From Acidobacteriota bacterium (GTDB lineage Bacteria; Acidobacteriota; Blastocatellia; Pyrinomonadales; Pyrinomonadaceae), in the NCBI GenBank assembly GCA_016716435.1, contig JADJWI010000008.1, forward strand, positions 124,001 to 188,000: a stretch of 64,000 nucleotides of DNA, read 5' to 3'. Below are positions 1 through 8,415 of this stretch, one piece after another. Below the pieces are notes generated by a model that saw only the letters and a program-made list of their open reading frames with translations, was not told the origin of the DNA and did not search any database. Each line of letters starts with the position of its first letter. Position 1 is the first letter of the stretch. Both the position numbers and the translations under genes were made by a program.

Positions 1-1
1 C

Positions 2-811
2 GAGCTTGCCCGGATGATCGTCGGCCGCGATGTGCTGCTTCGTGTCGAGAAGGGCGAGGCAAATCCCGCCGATGTTGTGCTTGAGGTCTCGGGCCTGCGG
101 ATCGAGCGAAAGCACGGCCCGCCGGTCGAGGATGTTTCGTTCAGCGTCCGGTCGGGCGAGATCGTCGGCATCGCCGGCGTCGAGGGCAACGGGCAGACCG
201 AGCTGATCGAATGCCTTGCCGGGCTCATTCGACCCACTGGGGGCTCGATCAAATTCTCCGGCCGCGACATCACGAACGCCAATGCTCGCGAGGTGAAGGA
301 ACTCGGCATCGGCCATATCCCGGAAGATCGGTTGAAGCGAGGCCTGCTAAAGAACTCTGACCTCGCCGAAAACTCCATCCTCGGTACGCATTACAAACCA
401 CCGATCGCCGCTGCGGGGTTTATCGATTCCGCTGCGGTCGCTGCTCGCGTTTCGGGCATTATCGAGCGGTTCGATGTTCGCCCGACCGATCCAAGCCTTG
501 CGGCGAGGTCGCTCTCCGGCGGCAATCAACAAAAGCTGATAATCGGCCGCGAGTTTGAACTCGAGCCCAAGCTGCTGCTTGTCTCTCAGCCGACCCGAGG
601 CGTCGATATTGGGGCGATCGAGTTCATCCACCGTAAACTGGTCGAGCTTCGCGACCGCGGTGCTGCGGTGCTGCTGGTTTCTGCTGAGTTGGAAGAAGTG
701 ACGGCCCTGGCCGATCGTTTGCTGGTCATTCGCGATGGAAAGATCGTCGGCGAGGTAGATCCGCGAACGGCAACAATTGAGGAGATCGGCCTGCTGATGA
801 CCGGCGGCTGA
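2..811 (+). CDS. ABC transporter ATP-binding protein, simple sugar/nucleoside importer type (C-terminal part)
   Basis: The reading frame is open to the left edge (four codons precede the first ATG at 14), so this is the 3' part of a longer gene. What remains is the second nucleotide-binding domain of a two-domain ATPase of the RbsA/YufO family, which powers uptake of sugars or nucleosides at the inner membrane. Visible motifs are GVEGNGQTEL (a Walker A lacking the usual Lys, as is normal for the second domain in this family), the signature LSGGNQQK, and SQPTRGVDIGA at Walker B. The substrate cannot be told because the permeases and binding protein would lie outside the window. The stop codon abuts the stop of the convergent aminotransferase with no spacer. 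Confidence 0.9.
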   Translation, partial: ELARMIVGRDVLLRVEKGEANPADVVLEVSGLRIERKHGPPVEDVSFSVRSGEIVGIAGVEGNGQTELIECLAGLIRPTGGSIKFSGRDITNANAREVKELGIGHIPEDRLKRGLLKNSDLAENSILGTHYKPPIAAAGFIDSAAVAARVSGIIERFDVRPTDPSLAARSLSGGNQQKLIIGREFELEPKLLLVSQPTRGVDIGAIEFIHRKLVELRDRGAAVLLVSAELEEVTALADRLLVIRDGKIVGEVDPRTATIEEIGLLMTGG

Positions 812-2002
812 TCACGCCCGTTCGATCACCTGTTTGATGTTTGCGATAGCCCGTTCGAGATTTTCGAGCGAGGTCGCGTACGAGATACGAATAAAGCCAT
901 CGGCGCCAAAACCGGCACCATCCGTGACCACCGTGTGAGCGTCCTTTAGCAAGCTCTCTGCAAACTTCTCTGACGACGCCCAACGCTTCCCTACCAACGC
1001 CCGCACATCCGCGAACGCATAAAACGCGCCTTCGGGCACCGAGACCTTGAAACCGGGGATCTCATTGAGCGCCGGTACCAGGTACGCCCGACGCCTTTCA
1101 TACTCGGCAAGCATTGTCTCGACCGCCACCCGCGAACGCTCTGCATCATCGAGCGCCTTTCCGCAGGCGTATTGAACGAACGACGTCGGGTGCGTCGCCG
1201 AGTGGCTTTGCAATTTGATCATCGCCCGCGTCCATTCGGGATTCGCGATCGTATAGCCGCAGCGCCAGCCGGTCATCGCATAGGTCTTCGAGAAGCTTCC
1301 GGCAACACAGACGTGCTTTCTCGTTTCCGCATCGAGCGAAGCGAGCGAATAAGCCTCGGCCGGCGGATAAACGAAGAGCAGATAGCACTCATCGGTCAGG
1401 ACATAAACGCCGCGTTCGGCACAGACCTCGACGATCCGCCGCATCTCGTCCGGCGGGATAACGCGGCCAGTCGGGTTGTTTGGTGAATTGATGATCAGCA
1501 GCTTCGACCGTATCGAAATGGCGTCGCGGACCTGATCGGCGGTTAGGATAAAGTCCGTTTCTTCGGTATCGATAAAGACATTTCGGGCACGGCAGAAGGT
1601 TCCGATCTCCGGAAACGTCACCCAATATGGCCGCGGGGTGAGGAGTTCATCGCCGGGGTTGAGTATGCAGGCCGCGGCGTTGAAGAGCGCCTGTTTGCCT
1701 CCGCAGGCGGCGGCGATCTCCGCCGGGTTCACGCTTGCCCCGAAACGGCGGCTGTAGAAATTCGCGATCGCCTCGCGAAAACTCGCAAGACCCGAGCTCG
1801 CAGTGTATTTGGTCAGGCCCTTACCGAGAGCTTCGATGGCGTAGTCCTTGATGAACTGTGGCGTGTCAAAATCGGGTTCGCCGACCGAGAGGTCGATCAC
1901 ATCAACGCCTTTCGCCCGCAGTTCGGCGGCGGCCTGTGCGGCCTTGAGCGTGGAGGAAGCCTGCATCCGGGCGACATTCTCAGAGACGGGGAAAGCTGCC
2001 AT
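812..2002 (-). CDS. Class I pyridoxal-phosphate aminotransferase (aspartate aminotransferase-like)
   Basis: A cytosolic PLP enzyme of about 396 residues that moves an amino group between an amino acid and a 2-oxo acid. The family signs are DLSVGEPDFDTP near the N-terminus, the NSPNNPTG loop, the TDECY segment, and the lysine in SFSKTYAMTGWR that forms the Schiff base. This is the bacterial AspC/AspB type of thermophiles and Bacillus rather than the E. coli type. I chose the ATG at 2002 (protein starting MAAFPVSENVARM) over an ATG six codons upstream because the family normally begins there; neither has a clear ribosome binding site. It lies alone, convergent with the ABC gene. Aspartate specificity is likely but not proven. 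Confidence 0.88.
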   Translation of the reverse strand: MAAFPVSENVARMQASSTLKAAQAAAELRAKGVDVIDLSVGEPDFDTPQFIKDYAIEALGKGLTKYTASSGLASFREAIANFYSRRFGASVNPAEIAAACGGKQALFNAAACILNPGDELLTPRPYWVTFPEIGTFCRARNVFIDTEETDFILTADQVRDAISIRSKLLIINSPNNPTGRVIPPDEMRRIVEVCAERGVYVLTDECYLLFVYPPAEAYSLASLDAETRKHVCVAGSFSKTYAMTGWRCGYTIANPEWTRAMIKLQSHSATHPTSFVQYACGKALDDAERSRVAVETMLAEYERRRAYLVPALNEIPGFKVSVPEGAFYAFADVRALVGKRWASSEKFAESLLKDAHTVVTDGAGFGADGFIRISYATSLENLERAIANIKQVIERA

Positions 2003-2056
2003 TTCGCTATTTTGCCACAACCCGCCAACATCGCCGAACGCCGACGCGATAAGGAA

Positions 2057-2689
2057 CTAAAGGTCCGGCGGGACGTTGTTGGGGCGGGCGTAGGGGAATT
2101 GGGCTAGTTTTCTTAGGCGGTAGTAGGTGTTGAGGCCGGAGATGCCTATGGCTTCGGTCGCTTCGAGGTCGAGGTGGCCTTCGCCGGAATCGGCGTGTTC
2201 GGGTATGATGGCGAGCCTAACCGAGCCGATGATGAGCGTTGTGTTGTTACGGCGAATCGGGATCTCCTCTTCAAACCGCATACCAAGCTTGAGCGTGCTT
2301 TCCTGCACAAAAGGTGCGGCGAAGCCCTCGGTGTATTCTTCGGTCAGGCCGCAGCGTTCAAATTCACTCACGTCTTTCGGGAACTTTGCAGAGGTGTAGT
2401 GGGCCCGCTCGATCATCGCCGGGTGAATGTGATTGATGGTGTATTCGCCGGTCTCGAGAATGTTCTCGTAGGTGTTTCGCGGGAGCCTTCCGGCCGGGCG
2501 GACGATGAAGCCCAGCAATGCCGGATCGCTGCCGAGGTGGACAACGGAGCTGAAGATCGCAACGTTCGAAATTCCGTCGGCCGAGCGGGTCGCTATAAGG
2601 TTCGCGGGCTTAATGCCGGAGACGGAGTTGATGATATTCAGCCGGTAGATCCGGTCGAGTGCGGCAAGTTGTTCGTGATCGATACGCAT
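2057..2689 (-). CDS. Flavin reductase-like domain protein (FMN-binding split barrel)
   Basis: A 210-residue protein of the flavin reductase / flavoprotein oxygenase group (DIM6/NTAB type). The opening segment NSVSGIKPANLIATRS followed by NVAIFSSVVHLGSDPALLGF is the typical FMN-binding split-barrel pattern, and FVRPAGRLPRNTYENI matches the phosphate-contacting region. A longer frame extends upstream, but it runs antisense-like into the neighbouring gene and has no family similarity, so the ATG at 2689 is preferred. It begins 4 nt after the stop of the photolyase-like gene, so the two are probably co-transcribed, which suggests a shared flavin-related role (inference). Its substrate is unknown. 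Confidence 0.82.
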   Translation of the reverse strand: MRIDHEQLAALDRIYRLNIINSVSGIKPANLIATRSADGISNVAIFSSVVHLGSDPALLGFIVRPAGRLPRNTYENILETGEYTINHIHPAMIERAHYTSAKFPKDVSEFERCGLTEEYTEGFAAPFVQESTLKLGMRFEEEIPIRRNNTTLIIGSVRLAIIPEHADSGEGHLDLEATEAIGISGLNTYYRLRKLAQFPYARPNNVPPDL

Positions 2690-2693
2690 AAGG

Positions 2694-3833
2694 CTAGAAT
2701 CCCAAGCTGAGCTGCGCTCCCGCAAGTTCGCGTTCGCATTTTTTCCAGAATCCAAAGAAAGAAGGGAAGTAGCCGGCGACGCTAAACATCCAGTCGCGAT
2801 CCTCGGCGGTTCCGCGGTAGTGGCGGCTGAACGGGTGCTCTTTAAAGATGATCGGTCGGCTGATCTTTGCCGCCAGCTCATCAAACTCACCGACAAATAT
2901 CTGTATATCCGAGATGTTCGCGGCAAGGGCGAGGACGAACTCGATGACTTTTGGCGAGACGGGATAACGTCGGAAGTGCGAGGGCTCGAGCAGCAGGACG
3001 CGGTTCACTTCCATGCCGCTTTTCCACGCGGGGTCGAGGTTGTAGCTGTTATAGATCAGCGTCGGGCGATCGGCGGCGAGAGTGAGATCTTTCGGCTCGG
3101 GGAGCTTCGTTTCGAGCTCCGGGATGCTCGTTGGCCGCAGCACTTCGGGAACGGGCATTTCCTCGAACTCATCGTAATTGACATCGAGGAAAGTGCCGGA
3201 CTGCCGCGTGTGGCAATAGCGGTTGATGTTCTCCTGATTCGCGTAATACTTTTTCGAGCTCGCCGCACCGGCGACCCATTGCCAGCTGATTGCGTTGCTC
3301 GCCCAGTCGCCATCGAGCAGGTGGTAATACATCCAGCGGGCGGGCTCGCGCCAGTGGCTACGGCCGATGTTGCAAGCGATGGCGGCCGTGTACATGCGGG
3401 CATGGTTGTGCATATAGCCGGTCTCGTAAAGCTCATTGATGGCAATGTCGACCGCATCGATACCGGTCGCGGCTTCGGTGATGGCACGCGGCACTGCATT
3501 GTTCGCGACGCTCTGCTGGCGAAAGCGAAGGTCGCGGTCGATCTCGCAGCCCTTGACCTGCCAAGTCCGCTGATAGTATTCACGCCAGGCAAGTTCCTGA
3601 ATGAACTTCTCGATACGCCGCGGTTCGTAGCCGCGTTCGAGCGTCCGCGCGAGCACGTACTTGGTCGAAATCACACCGCGGGAGATGTACGGCGAAAGCC
3701 GCGTTACGGCGCCATCGATATAATTGCGACTCTGCGCGTAGCGAACGGGGTCGATGCGTTCAACGCGGTCGAGGATCGAGGCGAGATTGGTCGGGAAGTG
3801 ATCTGCGGCGAGTCTGCCTGCGGTTGCGGTCAT
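2694..3833 (-). CDS. Photolyase/cryptochrome-like FAD-binding protein with C-terminal instead of N-terminal accessory domain
   Basis: A 379-residue protein whose first ~215 residues are the helical FAD-binding domain of DNA photolyases: TRLSPYISRGVIS (44-56), ELAWREYYQRTW (80-91), TGYMHNHARMYTA (138-150), GDWASNAISWQWVAG (175-189) and NQENINRY (199-206). Classical photolyases carry an alpha/beta antenna domain in front; here the FAD domain starts the protein. Residues ~258-370 form an alpha/beta-looking segment (NRVLLLEPSHFRRYPVS, then IQIFVGEFDEL) that may be a displaced counterpart. This arrangement matches a family I know from Bacteroidetes and relatives annotated as deoxyribodipyrimidine photolyase. 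It likely binds FAD and acts in light-driven DNA repair or light sensing; which is not settled. ATG at 3833 is chosen because the upstream extension is not family-like. Confidence 0.8.
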   Translation of the reverse strand: MTATAGRLAADHFPTNLASILDRVERIDPVRYAQSRNYIDGAVTRLSPYISRGVISTKYVLARTLERGYEPRRIEKFIQELAWREYYQRTWQVKGCEIDRDLRFRQQSVANNAVPRAITEAATGIDAVDIAINELYETGYMHNHARMYTAAIACNIGRSHWREPARWMYYHLLDGDWASNAISWQWVAGAASSKKYYANQENINRYCHTRQSGTFLDVNYDEFEEMPVPEVLRPTSIPELETKLPEPKDLTLAADRPTLIYNSYNLDPAWKSGMEVNRVLLLEPSHFRRYPVSPKVIEFVLALAANISDIQIFVGEFDELAAKISRPIIFKEHPFSRHYRGTAEDRDWMFSVAGYFPSFFGFWKKCERELAGAQLSLGF

Positions 3834-3901
3834 ACAAAGGTGTTCGCTCGACGGCGGGTTTAGGTTTCGAACAATATGACTGAAAGCGCCGGGCGATAAT
3901 C

Positions 3902-3910
3902 TGGTACTAT
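3902..3910 (+). promoter_or_regulatory. Extended -10 promoter element for the SpoIID gene
   Basis: TGG followed by TACTAT (3905-3910) fits an extended -10 element. Only 7 nt separate it from the GTG start at 3918, which would give a leaderless or nearly leaderless transcript. No good -35 hexamer is visible at the standard distance. Confidence 0.35.
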
Positions 3911-3917
3911 CAAATTT

Positions 3918-6245
3918 GTGCGACCTCAAAAGCTCTTTTTCACCATAATTATTGCCGTGCTCGTAGCTCTTCCCGCCAATGCGGGCTTTTTGAGTTTTCC
4001 GCTCCTGCCGGGCGAGCCGATGATCCGCGTTGGGTTGATGACGAATGTGGCTTCGGTGACGATAACTACGCCGGACACGCAGCTTGTTGCCCGCTCGCCG
4101 GATGAGGCTGAGCGGTTTCTGGCGACGAACCGCGTGACGGTTTCGGCACGGGCTTACAGGCCCGGCGAGGTCGAGCAATTCATCTTTGAGATACAGAATA
4201 TTGCGAGTTCGGCCGAGGCGAGCGAGATCGCGAGCGACGTCCGCGAGTCGACGGGGGAGCCGGCGATCGCCAGCATCGACACCGCGACGAACACTTGGCG
4301 GGTTTGGATCGGCGAGCCGATTGATTCAAAGGAAGAGGCCGACGCTTTTAAGGCAAAGCTCGCGGAGAATGGATTTGCGGATGTCGCGGTTCGGACCGAA
4401 AAGCGGACGGTGGTCTCGCCCGATGCGGTGGCACTCTCGCAGCAGGTTCGGACGGCGGGCCGCTCGCAGGTGCGGAGCCTGATCCGCCCGACGGGCTCGA
4501 GCGCTCCGGCGGCGAGTGCCGACGACATTGTGCCCGGGCTTCGCGAGGTGATAGTAAACGGAGCTAGCGCGGAGGCGAAATATGGCTCGCTCAAGGCGGT
4601 CTCGTTCGGTTCGTTTGACGAGCGGGCGAACCCGGTGCGGCTCAACGGCAAGGCGTATCGCGGCAAGATCGAGGTCTTCGTAAATGCCCGCGGTTCGCTG
4701 ACGGTCGTAAACGTAGTGCCGCTTGAGGAGTACCTGCTCGGCGTAGTGCCCTCGGAGCTTTCTCTCCCGGCGATCGAGGCGCAAAAGGCACAGGCGGTTG
4801 CCGCTCGTACCTACGCGGTGGCGAACATCAACGGCTTTGCGACGCAGGGCTTTGACGTAAGGCCGGACGTTTGGTCGCAGGTTTACAAGGGCGTTTCGAT
4901 CGAGACCGCGATGGGCACGCGGGCGGTCCGCGAGACGGCAGGCATGATCGCGACGCACGGCGGCAAGCCGATAATGGCGTATTACACGTCGACCTGCGGC
5001 GGGCGGACGGAGAACTCGGAGAACATTTTTGAGCACGGCGAGCCGTATCTTCGCGGGGTTGAGTGTTCGCTTGAAGGGCGGCGGCATTTTGAGCCGTTCA
5101 TGATTCGGACGGCCCGCGTTCCGGCAAAGCTCCGCGACGAAGCGAACGTCGAACTCGTGCGGCTGATGTCGATGCTGGCGGTCAACGGATATTCGCTGAC
5201 GGCGAATCAGATGAGCGACGAATGGTTTGAGGACGCTCCGACCGTCGGCGAGATATCGAACTGGATGAACAATCTCGCCGGGCGGTTTGGGAAGACGTTT
5301 CCGAACGTGACCGTGAACACAGCAAAGCCTGTCGAGCTTGCGGCGTTGTTGAGCAGCTTTTTATACACGCCCGGAACGCCGGATGCGCTGATGAGCGATT
5401 CGGACGTGAATTATCACCTTGCGTTTGACGATGCGGGCGAGATACCGCTGAACCGCCGGGCGGAGATCGCGATGCTTATGCGCGACGGTTATTTTACCTT
5501 GCGGCCGGACCTGACGCTCCAGCCGAACCGGCCGTTCTCGCGAGGCAAGATGCTGCGGCTGATCCGGCAGGTCCTCGAGAAACAGAAGTGGATGCCAGAG
5601 CTTCAGAGCGGGACGACGCGGCCCTCAGTGGACGGCAAGCTCGTGCTCCGCGTCGGGCGGACGGACAGGCCGCTTGCGGTCAGGCCGGACGTTTTTCTCT
5701 TCCGGCAGTTCGGTACGGATATGTATCAGGTGAAAGAGGCGGCACTCGTCGGCGGCGAGGAGGTTCGATATCAGACGGATGCCTCGGGTGCGGTTTGGTA
5801 TCTCGAGATCGTGCCGACGACCACGCCGACCGTTGCGGAAAATGCGTCGCCATTTACCAACTGGCGCGAGTCGCTCTCGGCCGGTGCGGTCCAGCAAAGG
5901 CTCTCGCGATACGTCCGCGGCATCGGGACGCTCTACGATGTGAACGTAAAAACTCGGGGCTACTCGCGTCGGGCGACCGAAATAGAGATCATCGGCTCGA
6001 ACGGCACAAAGACCCTGAAAGGCGGGCGGATCCGCTCGGCACTGCGGCTGCGGGAGCAGCTATTCGTTATCGACAAGCGCTACTCGGGCGACCGCGTTAC
6101 GAGCTACACGTTCACCGGCCGCGGCTGGGGCCACGGCGTCGGCATGTGCCAATACGGTGCTTTCGGGCTGGCAAAAATGGGCGTAAAATTTGATGACATC
6201 ATCCGGCACTACTACACCGGAGTCGAGGTCACAAAGGCTTACTGA
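3918..6245 (+). CDS. Exported SpoIID/LytB-domain protein with SPOR-like region
   Basis: A 775-residue protein starting at GTG with a signal peptide (LFFTIIIAVLVALPANA). After a short region (~75-165) that resembles a SPOR peptidoglycan-binding repeat comes a SpoIID domain: VVPLEEYLLGVVPSEL, AQAVAARTYAV, the YYTSTCGGRTEN box and, near the C-terminus, GRGWGHGVGMCQYGAFGLA followed by YYTGVEV. SpoIID enzymes are lytic transglycosylases that act on peptidoglycan strands lacking stem peptides; homologues in non-sporulating bacteria take part in wall remodelling. An insertion of ~250 residues with S-layer-homology-like sequence (around 440-560, with NRRAEIAMLMRDGYF and PFSRGKMLRLI) splits the domain. 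Divergent from the photolyase gene, 84 nt away. Confidence 0.88.
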   Translation: MRPQKLFFTIIIAVLVALPANAGFLSFPLLPGEPMIRVGLMTNVASVTITTPDTQLVARSPDEAERFLATNRVTVSARAYRPGEVEQFIFEIQNIASSAEASEIASDVRESTGEPAIASIDTATNTWRVWIGEPIDSKEEADAFKAKLAENGFADVAVRTEKRTVVSPDAVALSQQVRTAGRSQVRSLIRPTGSSAPAASADDIVPGLREVIVNGASAEAKYGSLKAVSFGSFDERANPVRLNGKAYRGKIEVFVNARGSLTVVNVVPLEEYLLGVVPSELSLPAIEAQKAQAVAARTYAVANINGFATQGFDVRPDVWSQVYKGVSIETAMGTRAVRETAGMIATHGGKPIMAYYTSTCGGRTENSENIFEHGEPYLRGVECSLEGRRHFEPFMIRTARVPAKLRDEANVELVRLMSMLAVNGYSLTANQMSDEWFEDAPTVGEISNWMNNLAGRFGKTFPNVTVNTAKPVELAALLSSFLYTPGTPDALMSDSDVNYHLAFDDAGEIPLNRRAEIAMLMRDGYFTLRPDLTLQPNRPFSRGKMLRLIRQVLEKQKWMPELQSGTTRPSVDGKLVLRVGRTDRPLAVRPDVFLFRQFGTDMYQVKEAALVGGEEVRYQTDASGAVWYLEIVPTTTPTVAENASPFTNWRESLSAGAVQQRLSRYVRGIGTLYDVNVKTRGYSRRATEIEIIGSNGTKTLKGGRIRSALRLREQLFVIDKRYSGDRVTSYTFTGRGWGHGVGMCQYGAFGLAKMGVKFDDIIRHYYTGVEVTKAY

Positions 6246-6283
6246 TCGTGGCTGGTATTTCTTGAGTACAGGGAGAATTTCTG

Positions 6284-6727
6284 ATGAAGTTATTCATTCT
6301 GATAGCCCTCTTATTTTTCGTGAGGCTCGAGATAGAAACAGTAGGTAAGACAAATAGTATTGACAAAAAGCCGGAACCTAGCAACGAACTTGAACATCTT
6401 GAGGTCCACCTCGATCTTCGAGGAGGCGTAAGCATCGTAATGAAAAAAATCGAGTTTGCCTTCGCGAGCAATGAACCTTGAACGGTCCTCCCATCCGGGA
6501 AGTGGGGGTGAAATCGCTGAGCTGGAGAGAGACCATCGAACCTATAGATTTTTCAAAAGGGGTTCTCGTTCGTTCAGGTCGTTAAACAAAACTCGAAAGA
6601 AGGGAAGATCACCCGCATCCAACAGAGGCTCTTCTTTTCGCTCAAGGACCTAGATCTGGAGCGAACGCAATTGACGTTTAACGAGGATCTGTTCGGCGTT
6701 TGTAGGTCACCACGAAGGGGCCCGTAA
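6284..6727 (+). pseudogene. Frame-broken small gene for an exported protein of unknown function
   Basis: An ATG at 6284 preceded by AGGGAGAA opens a 65-codon frame with a hydrophobic start (MKLFILIALLFFVRLEI) that stops at 6481. Coding-like sequence then continues in the next frame from 6475 (ending ...IEPIDFSKGVLVR) to about 6575, and returns to the first frame for QNSKEGKITRIQQRLFF and SLKDLDLERTQLTFNEDL, ending at the TAA at 6725. Two compensating frame changes suggest either a decayed gene or two sequencing indels in one gene of ~145 residues. I recognise no family. Alternatively only the 65-residue ORF (6284-6481) is real. Confidence 0.4.
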
Positions 6728-7001
6728 TGTCGGCTTCTGATCAGGGCTTAACGATGGGCTAATCGGGCTTGTCTCAGCAAGCAGCGACCGGTGTCAAGCC
6801 GAATCCGGATTTTTATTGGAAAACCAAGGCCGCGGAATTTCGTCCAAATCGAAACCAACGAGCACAACCCGATAGGTCTCGATCGCGACCTAGGGCGAGC
6901 GATCGAGATCTGCGATTGACATTATAGGTCAGGTTCCTTGTTCTCTTCTGGAAGTCCGGGCAGGATTCGACAGAAACTCGTTTTCGGCTACAATTGCCCC
7001 A
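6728..7001. other. Non-coding stretch with a 10-bp inverted repeat
   Basis: No frame on either strand looks coding here. It holds a perfect inverted repeat, TCTCGATCGC (6877-6886) and GCGATCGAGA (6899-6908), with a 12-nt loop and no T-run, so it is not an obvious terminator. The marC promoter lies at its right end. Confidence 0.45.
6966..6994 (+). promoter_or_regulatory. Promoter of marC giving a leaderless transcript
   Basis: TTCGAC (6966-6971) and TACAAT (6989-6994) are separated by exactly 17 nt. The predicted start of transcription falls at about 7001-7002, on the marC ATG at 7002, so the mRNA would lack a leader; accordingly there is no Shine-Dalgarno sequence before the ATG. Confidence 0.5.
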
Positions 7002-7595
7002 ATGGATACGTTCTCCGCTGCACTTTTGCTTTTCCTTGTGATGGACCCGCTTGGGAACATCCCGCTCTTTATGACGACGCTTAAGAAGGTCGAAGTGAAG
7101 CGGCAGCGGCTGGTGGTCGTGCGGGAGCTTTTGATCGCGCTCGTCGTGCTCGTCGGGTTTCTTTTCCTTGGGCAGTATCTTTTACGGCTCCTGCAGCTTT
7201 CGGAGACGGCGCTGACGACCGCGGGCGGCATCATCCTGATGATCATCGCTTTTAAGATGATCTTTCCGCGGCGGGATGCTTCGCTTGAGGAGGACGTCGA
7301 AGGCGAGCCGTTCATCGTGCCGCTGGCCATTCCCTATGTGGCCGGCCCTTCGGCGATGGCGACGGCTTTGCTACTGATGAGCCGCGAGCCCAGCCGCTGG
7401 CCTGAGTGGCTGCTTGCGGTGCTGATCGCGTGGTTCGCCTCGGCAGTGATCATCTATTTCTCGGGCTATTTTGCACGCTTCCTCGGCGAGAAGGGCTTGG
7501 TCGCAGTCGAGCGGCTGATGGGAATGCTGCTGATCACAGTTGCCGTACAGATGCTGCTCAACGGCATTGGAGAATTCATTGCGAAGCCGAATTAA
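7002..7595 (+). CDS. MarC family integral membrane protein
   Basis: A 197-residue polytopic inner-membrane protein of the MarC/UPF0056 family. The family signature is clear: FLVMDPLGNIPLFMTTLK at the start, the GGIILMIIAFKMIF segment, and IVPLAIPYVAGPSAMATAL in the middle. About six transmembrane helices are visible. The family is widespread but its transport substrate is unknown; the E. coli marC gene was once linked to antibiotic resistance, but that role was not upheld. The 3' end overlaps the next gene by 17 nt, so marC and the nuclease-like gene are probably translated from one message. Confidence 0.92.
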   Translation: MDTFSAALLLFLVMDPLGNIPLFMTTLKKVEVKRQRLVVVRELLIALVVLVGFLFLGQYLLRLLQLSETALTTAGGIILMIIAFKMIFPRRDASLEEDVEGEPFIVPLAIPYVAGPSAMATALLLMSREPSRWPEWLLAVLIAWFASAVIIYFSGYFARFLGEKGLVAVERLMGMLLITVAVQMLLNGIGEFIAKPN

Positions 7596-8415
7596 CATTT
7601 GTGGACGTCTTTTCACGGCTGTCGCGGTCCTGCTACTTACGGCGGCGTTTATGGTCGTCAGCGCCCAAGCACCTAAGGCTGCGGCGGAGCGTGGATCGGC
7701 GACGGCGAAGGGCGGGTTTCGGAATGAGAATGACATTCGCGACAAGTTCATCAACTGGCGAGAGGATGCGGACGCCCGGGCATGGCTAACGGCCATTGGT
7801 TACGAAACATCGGCGATCAAGGATGTCTCGGCGGCGAAGCCGAACGGCGAGAAAGCTGATGTGGTCGTGACCGTGACCAAGAACGATGGGACGCCGCGGC
7901 GGCACGGCATTTCGATCAAGCTGGTCAGCAGCCCGAATGGATTCAATCAGATCGACAAACGCTGGCTGCGGCAATACGCGAAGATGTGGGCGATGCCGCC
8001 CGGCGTGGTCGCTGGACTTCGGCTTTACCTCGGTGAGGACCCGCCGGTCGGGAAGACGCGAAGGCCAGAGCGGATGTTCCTGACGGAGATTTCCGAAGAG
8101 GCCCGAATCGCGGTCGTCGAATTCTTTCGGGCAAACAAGGAGCGGATCATCGCCGACCTGCTTCGTGGCGAGGGAACCGGCCGAGCGGACCTTTTCATGG
8201 TCGCCTGGAAGCCGGGCCGCGAAACGCGGTGGAAGATCGTAACAACAGATGAAGCGATACGCTTTTTCGCGGAAGGGCCGGTCGAGATCACCCGCAGCGG
8301 TAACCTTAAGATCGGCCGGATCACGATGCAGCGAAAGGGCGGCGACGGCGGCCGCGAGACGGCGAAGATGCTGCAGTTCAAGATGAACCCATCGCTTGTT
8401 TTTGAGATGAAATGA
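7579..8415 (+). CDS. HinP1I-like type II restriction endonuclease with N-terminal signal peptide
   Basis: From about residue 39 onward the protein follows the type II endonuclease HinP1I (GCGC-specific) almost end to end: GSATAKGGFRNENDIRDKF, the IKLVSSPNGFNQIDKRW block (113-129), and the C-terminal GRITMQRKGGDGGRETAKML. In HinP1I, as I remember it, the metal site uses Asp, then Gln-x-Lys; here Asp94 and Lys114 are kept but the Gln is Ser112. In front sits a ~31-residue extension, MRSRINICGRLFTAVAVLLL then TAAFMVVSAQA, with the basic, hydrophobic and A-x-A parts of a Sec signal peptide. I chose the TTG at 7579 because GGAG lies 6 nt before it; an ATG at 7540 is possible, and one at 7651 would remove the signal peptide but has no ribosome site. 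No DNA methyltransferase is found in the window. An exported DNase is the inference. Confidence 0.8.
   Translation: MRSRINICGRLFTAVAVLLLTAAFMVVSAQAPKAAAERGSATAKGGFRNENDIRDKFINWREDADARAWLTAIGYETSAIKDVSAAKPNGEKADVVVTVTKNDGTPRRHGISIKLVSSPNGFNQIDKRWLRQYAKMWAMPPGVVAGLRLYLGEDPPVGKTRRPERMFLTEISEEARIAVVEFFRANKERIIADLLRGEGTGRADLFMVAWKPGRETRWKIVTTDEAIRFFAEGPVEITRSGNLKIGRITMQRKGGDGGRETAKMLQFKMNPSLVFEMK

Noticed and set aside
2820..3863. Plus-strand open frame of 347 codons
   Set aside because: It mirrors the photolyase-like gene on the other strand, which has full family motifs.
6456..6653. 65-codon plus-strand frame
   Set aside because: Its Arg/Ser-rich product is of shadow type; the coding-like signal in this stretch lies in the other two frames.
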